Part shown: positions 8,196-17,160 of the stretch, one piece after another
Numbering within the stretch: the stretch's first letter is position 1
How the letters are laid out: every line of letters starts with the position of its first letter
Assembly (NCBI RefSeq): GCF_004216905.1
Contig: NZ_SGXJ01000004.1
Location: forward strand, 186,001 to 250,000
Source of the DNA: Kribbella sp. VKM Ac-2569
GTDB taxonomy: Bacteria; Actinomycetota; Actinomycetes; Propionibacteriales; Kribbellaceae
Direction: 5' to 3'
Length of the DNA: 64,000 nucleotides
The notes under the pieces: generated by a model
Told to the model about the DNA's origin: nothing
The model's database searches: none
The model's input: the letters and a program-made list of their open reading frames with translations, nothing else
Made by a program: the position numbers and the translations under genes

Positions 8196-10937
8196 GTGGT
8201 CGAGGACCATTCCGCCAGTGCGGAATTCACACCGGTGGAATTCACGGCCGAGTACCGGGCGGAGTACGGCGCGGACGGCCGGCAGGATCTTCGGCCCGAA
8301 CCCAACGCCGACATCCGTCCCGAGCCCGAGGCGAACTTCCGCACGGAGGTCCGGCCCGTGCCGGAGCCGCTGCCTCGCGCCGAGACCGGACCGGTGACAC
8401 CACTGCAGCCGCCGGCACCAACCCCGGCACCGGCCCAGACGCCGACGCCGACACCACGGATGGACCCGGGCGACTATCTGAGCCCGTCGCTCCCGATCCC
8501 GATGCCCGAGCCGCCGGCCGCGGGGTACCGCCCCGCGCCGCCCACGTCTCCCTACGGCTACCGCTCCGACCTGGAGCGCGCAGCCACTGATCTTCCGTCC
8601 GGCCCACCTCAGTCCACGGCAGGTACGACGTACTTCGGTGCGGCGCCGGCCGTCAACCAGTACCCCGGTGCGAGCAACGCCTGGGGTACGGCGGATTGGG
8701 GTACTGGCGGCGGCAATGCACCAAGCGCGGTACCCATCGAGGGGGAGGCACGTGTGGACGATGCAGCCACCAACCAGTGGTCACCCGACAACCGGCCAAC
8801 GCAGGAGAGCGCGGCCGCGCACCCGACTGCCGAACACCCTCCAGCCGAGAACACTCTCCCTGAGCCCGCAGCTCCAGAGCCGGCCAGCGACCAACTCTTC
8901 CCCGAGGCACAGCTCCCGGAGCAGCGCCCGCAGGACCACCAGGTCCCCGAGCTCCAGGTGCCGACTCAGCAGGCGCCCGCCGAGCACACGCCTGACCAGC
9001 AGCAGGCTGAGCACAACGCACCGCAAGAGCATGTGACACAGCAAGAACACGTGGCTCAGCAGCAGGTCCCGCAGCAGCAGGTGCCGCAGCCTTCTGCTCA
9101 GCAGCCACCTCAGCAGCACGTGCCGCAGCAGCCCGGATACCAGCAGCCGGCCCAGCAACCGCAGTACACCCAGCAGCCCAGTCACCAGCAGCCAGCTCCG
9201 CAGCAGCCCAGCTCACAGCAGCCGGCCCCGCAACAGCAGACGCCGCAACAGCAAGCCCCTCAGCAACACGCACCCCAGCAGGGGCAGCCGCAGCAGGGGC
9301 AGGTGGCGGCGGTTACCGATCTTGGGGACGCTTGGGCTCGGGTGCTTGCCGGCTTGCCGCCAAACCAGCGGGCCTGGCTGACCAACTCGCGTCCGGTGAC
9401 GCTGCACGAGAGCACCGCGATCGTCGCCGTACCCGACGACTTCACCCGCGGTCAGCTCGAGACGCGCCTCCGCCCCGACCTCGAGCGGATCCTCACCGAG
9501 AGCTTCGGTCGCGACATCCGGATCGCCGTCACCGTCGACCCGTCGCTCGACCCGGAACTCCGCGAGCAGCAGGCTGCCCAGCAACCGCAGTACACCCAGC
9601 AGCCGGTGCAGCAGCCACAACAGCACTCCCAGCACGCGCCACAACAGCAGCCGATGCAGCAGCAACCGATGCAGCCGGTTCAGCAGCAACCCGCCGTACG
9701 CGAACCGCTCCGTACCGACGGCGCGTTCCAGCCGACCATCCAGTCCGCCCTGACCGACCCGGACAACCAGTTCAGCCAGCCGGCCCAAGCGCCGCAGCAC
9801 TATCAGCAGCAGCCGCAACAGTCCTCGTTCGGCCAGCCGCTCGGATCGGTCGCCCCGCCGCCGAACGGCTCGACGCAGTCGGCCACCGAAGCGCAGGGTG
9901 AAGCTCGGCTGAACCCGAAGTACACCTTCGAGACGTTCGTCATCGGTAGCTCGAACCGCTTCGCACACGCGGCCGCGGTCGCTGTCGCCGAGGCACCGGG
10001 CAAGGCGTACAACCCGCAGCTGATCTACGGCGACTCCGGTCTGGGCAAGACCCACCTGCTGCACGCGATCGGGCACTACGTCCGCAGTCTCTATACCGGC
10101 GCTCGCGTGCGGTACGTCTCCAGCGAAGAGTTCACCAACGACTTCATCAACGCGATCCGCGACGACAAGGCGTCCCAGTTCCAGCGCCGGTACCGCGACG
10201 TCGACGTACTGCTGATCGACGACATCCAGTTCCTGGAAGGCAAGATCCAGACCCAGGAAGAGTTCTTCCACACCTTCAACACGCTGCACAACGCGAACAA
10301 GCAGATCGTGATCAGCTCCGACCGTGCGCCGAAACGGCTGGAGGCGTTGGAGGACCGGCTGCGGAACCGGTTCGAGTGGGGCCTGATCACCGACATCCAG
10401 CCGCCCGACCTCGAGACCAGGATCGCGATCCTGCGGAAGAAGGCCGCCACCGAGCGGCTGACGGCGCCGCCGGAGGTGCTGGAGTTCATCGCGTCGAAGG
10501 TGCAGACGAACATCCGTGAGCTCGAGGGCGCCCTGATCCGGGTCACCGCGTTCGCCAGCCTGAACCGGCAACCGGTCGACCTGAGCCTCGCCGAGATCGT
10601 GCTGAAGGACCTGATCCCCGAAGGCAGCAAGCCCGAGGTGACCGCGAGCATGATCATGGGCCAGACCGCGTCGTACTTCGGTCTTTCGATCGACGACCTG
10701 TGCGGTTCGAGCCGCAGCCGGGTGCTCGTGACGGCCCGTCAGATCGCTATGTATCTCTGCCGCGAGCTGACCGATCTGTCGCTGCCGAAGATCGGTCAGC
10801 AGTTCGGCGGCCGCGACCACACGACGGTGATGCACGCCGAACGGAAGATCCGGCAACTGATGTCGGAACGGCGCAGCGTCTTCAATCAGGTCACCGAACT
10901 GACCAACCGAATCAAGCACCAAGCGAAGCAGCAATAA
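8196..10937 (+). CDS. dnaA: DnaA replication initiator with long N-terminal extension
   Basis: DnaA binds DnaA boxes, melts oriC and loads the helicase. This 913-residue frame is far longer than usual. Domain I, normally at the N-terminus, begins only near residue 373 (DLGDAWARVLAGLPPNQ). Before it lie ~370 Pro- then Gln-rich residues. A second Gln-rich linker (about 455-565) leads to the AAA+ domain, which starts at NPKYTFETF (573). Walker A is GDSGLGKTH at 612 and Walker B is VLLIDDIQF. Domain IV carries the DNA-binding signature GGRDHTTVMHAERKI near 871. The GTG at 8196 has GGGGAG about seven bases upstream. Codon use through the extension is coding-like with no stop, but an internal GTG at 9303 would give a normal ~544-residue form. 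Confidence 0.93.
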   Translation: MVEDHSASAEFTPVEFTAEYRAEYGADGRQDLRPEPNADIRPEPEANFRTEVRPVPEPLPRAETGPVTPLQPPAPTPAPAQTPTPTPRMDPGDYLSPSLPIPMPEPPAAGYRPAPPTSPYGYRSDLERAATDLPSGPPQSTAGTTYFGAAPAVNQYPGASNAWGTADWGTGGGNAPSAVPIEGEARVDDAATNQWSPDNRPTQESAAAHPTAEHPPAENTLPEPAAPEPASDQLFPEAQLPEQRPQDHQVPELQVPTQQAPAEHTPDQQQAEHNAPQEHVTQQEHVAQQQVPQQQVPQPSAQQPPQQHVPQQPGYQQPAQQPQYTQQPSHQQPAPQQPSSQQPAPQQQTPQQQAPQQHAPQQGQPQQGQVAAVTDLGDAWARVLAGLPPNQRAWLTNSRPVTLHESTAIVAVPDDFTRGQLETRLRPDLERILTESFGRDIRIAVTVDPSLDPELREQQAAQQPQYTQQPVQQPQQHSQHAPQQQPMQQQPMQPVQQQPAVREPLRTDGAFQPTIQSALTDPDNQFSQPAQAPQHYQQQPQQSSFGQPLGSVAPPPNGSTQSATEAQGEARLNPKYTFETFVIGSSNRFAHAAAVAVAEAPGKAYNPQLIYGDSGLGKTHLLHAIGHYVRSLYTGARVRYVSSEEFTNDFINAIRDDKASQFQRRYRDVDVLLIDDIQFLEGKIQTQEEFFHTFNTLHNANKQIVISSDRAPKRLEALEDRLRNRFEWGLITDIQPPDLETRIAILRKKAATERLTAPPEVLEFIASKVQTNIRELEGALIRVTAFASLNRQPVDLSLAEIVLKDLIPEGSKPEVTASMIMGQTASYFGLSIDDLCGSSRSRVLVTARQIAMYLCRELTDLSLPKIGQQFGGRDHTTVMHAERKIRQLMSERRSVFNQVTELTNRIKHQAKQQ
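9150..9178 (+). repeat. Direct repeat copy 1 within dnaA
   Basis: A 29-base segment is repeated exactly at 9576-9604 in the same frame, encoding AQQPQYTQQP in both Gln-rich regions. This suggests the two linkers share sequence by duplication. Confidence 0.9.
9576..9604 (+). repeat. Direct repeat copy 2 within dnaA
   Basis: This is the second copy of the 29-base segment at 9150-9178, 426 bases (142 codons) downstream and on the other side of DnaA domain I. Confidence 0.9.
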
Positions 10938-11400
10938 CCACACAGGCTGGGGACACAGCTGTGGAAAACTGTGGGTATCGCCGTGGAAAGGTCCGGTTGG
11001 GGTGTGGATCGCCTGTGGGGACAGATTTCGCCGTCCACGGCCGTCCCCAGCACAAGCGAGCGTCGTCCACACGGCGTCCCCAGGCCAAAACAGGGTCTGA
11101 CCTGCGAACTCGGCGCTTTTCCACAGTATCCACCGGTGCGAAGAACACTATGGAATCTGTAGAGAGATCGAAGGCCACAAAACGATCGAGCGGCCCGATC
11201 TGGGGAAAACCCCGATCTCGCGCCGGCTTGCAGGACCTGTCAGGCTGTTCCCGTAACACCGCGAACAGCAGTTCGCGGCCGAACAGGAACGACGCCGACG
11301 CGACCCGCCCGAAGCGCCACGTCAGGCCCGATGGGCGCACAGCACCTTTGTCCGTGGCAGGATCTGCCTGGCACACAGCCGAAACAGGAGGCACCCAGCG
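10938..11400. other. oriC: Probable oriC (dnaA-dnaN spacer)
   Basis: In Streptomyces and Mycobacterium the origin lies between dnaA and dnaN. This 463-base spacer holds DnaA-box-like sequences: TGTGGAAAA at 10960-10968, TTTTCCACA at 11117-11125, and degenerate forms near 11001, 11013, 11034 and 11068. No box is a perfect TTGTCCACA. The stretch 11140-11190 is relatively A/T-rich for this genome and could be an unwinding element. Position is the main evidence. Confidence 0.75.
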
Positions 11401-12546
11401 GTGAAGTTTCGCGTCGAGCGCGACGTACTGGCCGAGTCGGTGGCCTGGGCCGCGCGCAGTTTGCCCAGTCGTCCCAGCGTTCCGATCCTTGCCGGCCTTC
11501 TGGTCGAGGCCGAGGACGGGCAGATCACCCTGTCCGGCTTCGACTACGAGACCTCGGTCCGGGTCACGGTCCCCGCGCAGGTGGCCGATGCCGGCAAGTG
11601 CCTGATCTCCGGCCGGCTCGTCGCCGACATCTCCAAGAGTCTTCCGAACCAGCCCGTGGACGTCGCGGTGGACGGCGCGAAGGTCCAGGTCACCTGTGGC
11701 AGCTCGCGCTTCACGCTCCAGACGCTTCCCACAGAGGAATATCCGGCCCTTCCGGAGCTTCCGGCGGCCAGCGGCACGGTGAAGGCCGACGTCTTCGCCC
11801 AGGCCGTCTCACAGGTCGTGACCGCGGCCGGCCGCGAGGACACGCTGCCGGTGCTGACCGGTGTCCGGGTCGAGATCGAGGGCTCCACGATCTCCCTGCT
11901 GGCCACCGACCGCTACCGGTTGGCGATCCGTGAGCTGGAGTGGAACCCGCAGTCCCCCGATGCTTCGGCTGCCGCGCTGATTCCGGCGCGCGTGCTGTCG
12001 GAGACCGCGAAGGCGATGACCGGCTCGGACGTGATCGTCTCGCTGGCCGCGCCCGGCACCGGTGACGGCATCGTCGGCTTCGAGGGCGAGGTGGCCGGTG
12101 GCAGTCGCCGTGCGACCACCCGGTTGCTGGACGGCGAGTTCCCGAAGGTTCGCGGCATCATCCCGACCGACGCGGCGATCGCCACCCGGGTCCGGATCGA
12201 CACCGCGACGCTCGTCGAGGCGGTCAAGCGCGTCGCCCTCGTCGCGGAGCGCAACGCCCCGGTCCGGCTGACCTTCGAGGAGGACACCGTGACGCTCGAC
12301 GCCGGCAGCGGCGACGAGGCGCAGGCGTCCGAGTCGCTCGAGGCGCGGGTCGTCGGCGAGCCGGTGACCGTAGGCTTCAATCCGACGTACCTGCTCGACG
12401 GTCTCGGTGCGATCGGTACGCCGGTTGCGCACCTGGCCTTCACACAGGCCACGAAGCCGGCCGAACTGACCGGTGTGAGGGACTTCGACGGCGAACCCAT
12501 CAGTGAGTTCCGCTACGTGCTGATGCCGGTCCGCCTGAACAGCTGA
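11401..12546 (+). CDS. dnaN: DNA polymerase III beta sliding clamp
   Basis: DnaN is the ring-shaped clamp that gives replicative polymerase its processivity. The 381-residue length fits the family. It starts at a GTG (KFRVERDVLAESVAWAARSLP) and contains the three-domain pattern with LPVLTGVRVEIEG, ATDRYRLAIRELEW and the C-terminal YVLMPVRLNS hydrophobic-pocket strand. It follows the putative origin and precedes gnd and recF in the same direction, the usual actinobacterial order. Confidence 0.97.
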   Translation: MKFRVERDVLAESVAWAARSLPSRPSVPILAGLLVEAEDGQITLSGFDYETSVRVTVPAQVADAGKCLISGRLVADISKSLPNQPVDVAVDGAKVQVTCGSSRFTLQTLPTEEYPALPELPAASGTVKADVFAQAVSQVVTAAGREDTLPVLTGVRVEIEGSTISLLATDRYRLAIRELEWNPQSPDASAAALIPARVLSETAKAMTGSDVIVSLAAPGTGDGIVGFEGEVAGGSRRATTRLLDGEFPKVRGIIPTDAAIATRVRIDTATLVEAVKRVALVAERNAPVRLTFEEDTVTLDAGSGDEAQASESLEARVVGEPVTVGFNPTYLLDGLGAIGTPVAHLAFTQATKPAELTGVRDFDGEPISEFRYVLMPVRLNS

Positions 12547-12572
12547 ACACCAACAGAACAAGGGGATTCACG

Positions 12573-13496
12573 ATGGAGCTCGGCCTTGTCGGTCTCGGCA
12601 AGATGGGCGGCAACATGCGCCAGCGGATCCGGAACGCGGGCCACACCGTGGTCGGATTCGATCACAACCAGGACATCTCCGACTCCAAGGACCTGGCCGA
12701 CATGGTCGGCAAGCTCACCGCGACCGACCAGCCCAAGGTGGTCTGGATCATGGTCCCGGTGCAGGCGATCGACCCGGTCGTCACCGAGCTGGCCGAGCTG
12801 CTCTCCCCCGGCGACATCGTCATCGACGGCGGCAACAGCCGCTGGACCGACGACACCCGTCGTGCCGCCCAGCTCGCCGAGAAGGACATCCGCTTCGTCG
12901 ACTGCGGTGTCTCCGGCGGTGTCTGGGGCCTGGAGAACGGCTACGCGCTGATGTGCGGCGGCGACCAGGAGACCGTCGACATCGTGATGCCGATCTTCGA
13001 GGCACTGAAGCCCGAGGGCGACTTCGGTTTCGTGCACGCCGGCAAGGTCGGCGCCGGACACTTCTCGAAGATGGTCCACAACGGCATCGAGTACGCGATC
13101 ATGCAGGCGTACGCCGAGGGCTTCGAGCTGCTCGAGGCCGCGGACATCGTGGACAACGTGCCGGAGACGTTCGAGTCCTGGCGCGAGGGCACCGTGATCC
13201 GGTCCTGGCTGCTGGACCTGATGGTGAACGCGCTCAAGGACGACACCCACCTGGACAAGATCCGCGGGTACGCCGAAGACTCCGGCGAGGGCCGCTGGAC
13301 CGTCGAGGCCGCGATCGACAACGCCGTACCGGTGCCGGCCATCGCCGCATCGCTGTTCGCCCGCTTCGCGTCCCGGCAGGACGACTCGCCGGCGATGAAG
13401 GCGATCGCCGCGATGCGCAACCAGTTCGGCGGGCACGCGGTGAAGGGCGCCGAGGCAGCCGACCCGTCGTACGCGACACCGCCGATCAAGCACTGA
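12573..13496 (+). CDS. gnd: 6-phosphogluconate dehydrogenase, short (NAD-type) form
   Basis: This enzyme oxidatively decarboxylates 6-phosphogluconate to ribulose 5-phosphate in the pentose phosphate pathway. At 307 residues it is the short form, usually NAD-preferring, rather than the ~480-residue NADP enzyme. The N-terminus LGLVGLGKMGGNMRQRI is the dinucleotide fold. The substrate site is seen in IDGGNSRWTDD and in GAGHFSKMVHNGIEYA with the catalytic lysine. Placement between dnaN and recF is common in actinobacteria and says nothing about replication. Cofactor preference is inferred from length. Confidence 0.95.
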   Translation: MELGLVGLGKMGGNMRQRIRNAGHTVVGFDHNQDISDSKDLADMVGKLTATDQPKVVWIMVPVQAIDPVVTELAELLSPGDIVIDGGNSRWTDDTRRAAQLAEKDIRFVDCGVSGGVWGLENGYALMCGGDQETVDIVMPIFEALKPEGDFGFVHAGKVGAGHFSKMVHNGIEYAIMQAYAEGFELLEAADIVDNVPETFESWREGTVIRSWLLDLMVNALKDDTHLDKIRGYAEDSGEGRWTVEAAIDNAVPVPAIAASLFARFASRQDDSPAMKAIAAMRNQFGGHAVKGAEAADPSYATPPIKH

Positions 13497-13497
13497 G

Positions 13498-14637
13498 GTG
13501 TACGTCACCGCCCTGGGTCTGCTCGACTTCCGGTCCTACCAGCAGGCGGAGGTCCAGCTCACTCCGGGCGTGACGTCCTTCGTCGGGCCGAACGGCCACG
13601 GCAAGACCAACCTGGTCGAGGCGATCCACTACACCGCGACCCTCGGTTCACACCGGGTGGCGAACGACGCACCGCTGGTGCGGGCCGGCGCCACCCGTGC
13701 GATCGTGCGCACGGAGATCCGCAGCCAGTACGACCGCGACGTGGTGGTCGAGCTGGAAATCAATCCTGGGAAGGCAAATCGGGCTCGGGTCAACCGCTCG
13801 CCGGTGCCGCGGCCACGCGAAGTGCTCGGACTGCTCCGCACGGTGCTGTTCGCGCCGGAGGATCTCGCGCTGGTGAAGGGCGATCCGTCCGAGCGGCGGC
13901 GGTTCCTGGACGAGCTGCTGACGCTGCGGTCACCGCGGATGGCCGGCGTACGGCAGGACTACGACCGGGTGCTCAAGCAACGGAACTCGTTGCTCCGGAG
14001 CGCCTCGCAGGCACGCCGGCAGAACCGCTCGAGTGCCGCCGACAGCCAATTGCGCACGCTCGAGGTCTGGGACTCGAACCTCGCGCGCGCCGGGTCCGAG
14101 CTGCTGGCGACCCGTCTGGAGTTGCTGGAGGCGCTGCGCCCGTTGGTGTCCAGCGCGTACGACGCTGTTGCCCGGGGCAAGGGTGATGCGCGGCTCGAGT
14201 ACAAGTCATCCGTACTGCTCGAGCCCGGTGTCGTGTCGCGGGAGCAACTCGACGAGGTGCTGCTCGCGGCGGTGCGGGACAAGCGGCAGGACGAGCTCGA
14301 CCGTGGTGTCTCGCTGGTCGGTCCGCACCGCGATGACGTCGTACTGGGGCTCGGGGACTTGCCTGCGAAGGGGTACGCGAGTCACGGTGAGTCCTGGTCG
14401 TTCGCGCTCGCGCTGCGGCTGGCGTCGTACGACCTGTTACGCGCGGATGGAGGTGAACCGGTGCTGATCCTCGACGATGTGTTCGCCGAGCTCGACTCGC
14501 AGCGCCGGGACCGGCTCGCCGAGCTGGTCGCGCCGGCCGAGCAGGTGCTGGTGACCGCAGCGGTCGCCGCTGACGTGCCCACTGAGCTGAGCGGGGCACG
14601 CTTCGAGGTGGGTGAGGGGGTCGTTCAGCGTGCCTGA
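13498..14637 (+). CDS. recF: RecF recombination mediator
   Basis: RecF is an SMC-like ATPase that helps load RecA at single-strand gaps. The 379-residue protein has Walker A GPNGHGKTNL near residue 29. The signature and Walker B region are LVGPHRDDVVLGL and EPVLILDDVFAELD near 325. The GTG start lies one base after the gnd stop. Its end overlaps the next gene by eight bases. Confidence 0.96.
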   Translation: MYVTALGLLDFRSYQQAEVQLTPGVTSFVGPNGHGKTNLVEAIHYTATLGSHRVANDAPLVRAGATRAIVRTEIRSQYDRDVVVELEINPGKANRARVNRSPVPRPREVLGLLRTVLFAPEDLALVKGDPSERRRFLDELLTLRSPRMAGVRQDYDRVLKQRNSLLRSASQARRQNRSSAADSQLRTLEVWDSNLARAGSELLATRLELLEALRPLVSSAYDAVARGKGDARLEYKSSVLLEPGVVSREQLDEVLLAAVRDKRQDELDRGVSLVGPHRDDVVLGLGDLPAKGYASHGESWSFALALRLASYDLLRADGGEPVLILDDVFAELDSQRRDRLAELVAPAEQVLVTAAVAADVPTELSGARFEVGEGVVQRA

Positions 14638-15193
14638 ACCCCCGAATTCCTCTGAGAGCGGCTCCGAGAGCGACGAAGCGATCGAGCCGGATCACGACAA
14701 GCAAGGGCTGGACCTGGCGAAGTCGCTGGCGGCCCGGCTGAAGCAGCAGGCGGCGAAGGGCGGCATCATGCCGGTCAAACGCCGCCGACGGCCGCGGATC
14801 GGCGGCGCCCAGATCAGCAGCGCCCGCCCCGACGACCGCGACCCGCAGAAGCTGACCAACACCCTCGGCCGGCTGATGCGCGACCAGGGTTGGGAGGTCG
14901 ATGTCGCCGTCCACGGCGTGATGGCCCGCTGGCCGTCCATCGTCGGCCCGGAGATGGCCGAACACTGCAAACCGGAGTCGTACGACGACACAGTGCTGAC
15001 CGTCCGTACGTCGTCGACCGCGTGGAAGGTCCAGCTCGATCTGCTGGTCCCGCAACTGCTCTTCCGGCTGAACGCCGAACTCGGCGAAGGAACCGTCTCC
15101 CTGGTGAAGGTCCTGGGCCCCAACACCTACACCTGGCGCAAGGGCCCCCGCACGGTCCGCGGCGGCCGCGGACCCCGCGATACTTACGGATGA
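14630..15193 (+). CDS. DciA-like DUF721 protein (replicative helicase loader family)
   Basis: DUF721/DciA proteins help load or activate the replicative helicase in bacteria that lack DnaC/DnaI. The GTG at 14630 has GAGGGGG about nine bases upstream and overlaps the recF stop, giving 187 residues. An acidic, disordered N-terminus (~40 residues) leads to the basic stretch PVKRRRRPRIGG. The DUF721 domain follows with LMRDQGWEVDVAVHGVMARWPSIVG (shown in part), LTVRTSSTAWKVQL and LVKVLGPN. The recF-dciA-gyrB neighbourhood matches many actinobacteria. Helicase loading here is by family analogy. Confidence 0.88.
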   Translation: MPEPPNSSESGSESDEAIEPDHDKQGLDLAKSLAARLKQQAAKGGIMPVKRRRRPRIGGAQISSARPDDRDPQKLTNTLGRLMRDQGWEVDVAVHGVMARWPSIVGPEMAEHCKPESYDDTVLTVRTSSTAWKVQLDLLVPQLLFRLNAELGEGTVSLVKVLGPNTYTWRKGPRTVRGGRGPRDTYG

Positions 15194-15241
15194 CGGCCTG
15201 AGTTGCTGGGAGGACCCGGCCCTCCCCTAGGATCAGGCGCG

Positions 15242-16585
15242 ATGCGTACGCTCGTTGACGGCTTTCGCGAGATGGTCCACCTGATCGGAGATACCTTCCG
15301 GCTCTGGTGGAAGAACCTCCTGCCCATGACCACCTGGTGGCTCGCCGGCTTTGTCGGGTTCACGGTGTGCGCGCAGGGCGCGATCTGGCTGGCCAAGCAC
15401 CTGCACTCGAGTCTGGGCACCGGCCTGTTCGCGGTCGGCGTACTGCTGCAGATCACCGCGGCGGTCGGCATGATCCGGACCTGTGCGATGTCGCTCTACC
15501 GCTGGCGGGACGCGGCGAGCAACGAGGCCGAGGAGACGTCCGACCCGACGCAGCGTGGCCTGCTGGAGTTGCTCGCGGTCACGCTGCTGCCACTGGTCGC
15601 GGTCTGGTCGGCGTGGGGCTTCTTCGACGATCAGGTCAGTCAACTGAGCGCGACGTACCTGGTCCAGAACGGGATGCAGGCCGGCTCGTCGTTCTTCAAG
15701 CTCGGCAATCACAACTGGCACGGCTACCTGCCCGCCCTCGCCGTACTGCTGGTGCTGCGCCGGGTGTTCCAGGCCATCGACGACCGGTGGCCGAGCCGTC
15801 CGGTGAAGTTCGCCCAGGTCTGGGCCGAAGCCTTCTTCGTGCTGCTCACGTTCGTGATCACGCCGTTCGCGATCGCCCAGGGCAAGGAGTGGTTCAAGGA
15901 CCGCACCTTCTGGTACTGGTCGCTGGACCGGTGGGACGGCCTCAAGGACTTCTTCGAAAAGATCCACATCCCGATCCCGGCCGGTATCGAGTTCCTCTGG
16001 GGCTTCTTCTGGGAGTCACTCTGGCCGCTGTTCAAGCTGGGCGTCGCGGAGCCGCTGACGTGGCTGGCGATCTGCACCGTGGTCTTCGGTCACCGCGTGC
16101 TGTCGGGCGGCGGTGTCTTCCGGGGTACACGGCTCGAACGCCGACTCGGCGCGCACGCCGAGCAGCAGCAGGCGCCGCAGCGAGGCCGGCTGGCCGGCCT
16201 GACCTACAAGGCCCCGGACCTGCTGCTGGCGGGCGTGCGGGAGAAGTTCTACCCCGCGATCAACGCGTTCCGCCTCCTGGTCCGGGTCGGACCGGTGTTC
16301 CTCGGCGTGGTCTGCCTCGTCTACACGTTCTGGCTGCTCGGCAACGACTGGGCGTTCGTGGTGTTCCAGCGGATGTTCGGCATCCACGGGCAGCGCTGGG
16401 GCCTGATGTACCACGAGGTCGCCAACCTGATCCAGTCGCTGCTCTTCGAGCCGCTGCGGATCGCGCTCCTGGCCGCAGCCTTCGACCTGTGCATCTCGGT
16501 CGGCAACGAGCGTCGCGCCGAGGCGGCGGCGATCGCCGAGGCCAAGGCGCCGCCGGCCGAGCAGCCGGTTCCCGCCAACGCCTGA
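15242..16585 (+). CDS. Polytopic membrane protein of unknown function
   Basis: This 447-residue protein has about seven to eight hydrophobic segments. Examples are TTWWLAGFVGFTVCAQGAIW (about 35-55), LLELLAVTLLPLVAVWSAWG, FFVLLTFVITPFAIAQ and VGPVFLGVVCLVYTFWLLG. Charged loops separate them, and the tail is Ala/Glu-rich. The start codon is ATG at 15242; the frame is open further upstream but an ATG fits the first conserved-looking residues (RTLVDGFREMVHLIGDTFRLW in part). I do not recognise the family. It lies between dciA and a convergent operon, with no clue to function. Confidence 0.8.
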   Translation: MRTLVDGFREMVHLIGDTFRLWWKNLLPMTTWWLAGFVGFTVCAQGAIWLAKHLHSSLGTGLFAVGVLLQITAAVGMIRTCAMSLYRWRDAASNEAEETSDPTQRGLLELLAVTLLPLVAVWSAWGFFDDQVSQLSATYLVQNGMQAGSSFFKLGNHNWHGYLPALAVLLVLRRVFQAIDDRWPSRPVKFAQVWAEAFFVLLTFVITPFAIAQGKEWFKDRTFWYWSLDRWDGLKDFFEKIHIPIPAGIEFLWGFFWESLWPLFKLGVAEPLTWLAICTVVFGHRVLSGGGVFRGTRLERRLGAHAEQQQAPQRGRLAGLTYKAPDLLLAGVREKFYPAINAFRLLVRVGPVFLGVVCLVYTFWLLGNDWAFVVFQRMFGIHGQRWGLMYHEVANLIQSLLFEPLRIALLAAAFDLCISVGNERRAEAAAIAEAKAPPAEQPVPANA

Positions 16586-16602
16586 CGGGTTCCCGCTCGC
16601 CG

Positions 16603-17160
16603 TCAGGGAGTGATCAGCACCCGTCGGTGGATGTAGAAGTCCTCGACGGTCAGACCGATCAGGTTCGGTACGACGCTCTTCGGGACGATGTAGACCTTGG
16701 CGACCTTGCCCGGCTTGTCCATCGTGAACGGGTGGTCGTCGTCGCCGCAGAAGGTCGGCAGCGGATAGCCGGTCGCCTGCGTGTCCTCCCAGATGTTGCC
16801 CTTGCTGTCCCGCAGCTTCGCGTCACAGCTGAATCCCTGGTCGTCGAGCTGGAGACCCTTCCGCGGCGTCACCGTGAGCGTGGCCAGCACGAACGTCGAC
16901 CCGGCCGGTGCGTCGAGCTCGATCGCCTCGCCGTCCTCGTTCAGGATCGAGGTATAGACCTTCATCGAGTCCAGCTTCCACTCGATGTCCTGGACCGTCA
17001 CCGGGCCCTGGCTGACGACCTCGTCGACCCGACCGCTTTTGTACAGGTCCTCGTCGTCGCTCAGATAGGGATGGACCACGGTGAACACCCCCAGGCCCAG
17101 CAGGGCGACCATCAGCGAGAGCTGAACGACCAGCCGGCTGGCCCGGCTCGCGAGGTTCAC
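16603..17160 (-). CDS. Membrane-anchored extracytoplasmic protein, third of three
   Basis: From the GTG at 17160 this protein has 185 residues. One N-terminal membrane anchor (VVQLSLMVALLGLGVFTVV, residues 11-29) is followed by an exported domain with two cysteines (SCDAKL and TFCGDD). Its start overlaps the preceding gene by four bases (GTGA). The exported part resembles the other two proteins of this operon in plan: a beta-rich domain after a single helix, with phrases such as FVLATLTVTPRKGL. It looks like the DUF4352-type beta-sandwich exported proteins, but I am not sure. Function unknown. Confidence 0.75.
   Translation of the reverse strand: MNLASRASRLVVQLSLMVALLGLGVFTVVHPYLSDDEDLYKSGRVDEVVSQGPVTVQDIEWKLDSMKVYTSILNEDGEAIELDAPAGSTFVLATLTVTPRKGLQLDDQGFSCDAKLRDSKGNIWEDTQATGYPLPTFCGDDDHPFTMDKPGKVAKVYIVPKSVVPNLIGLTVEDFYIHRRVLITP

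Noticed and set aside
9213..11072. 619-codon open frame on the minus strand opposite dnaA
   Set aside because: It is a shadow of dnaA created by GC-rich third positions; no family motif and its composition follows the Gln codons of dnaA.
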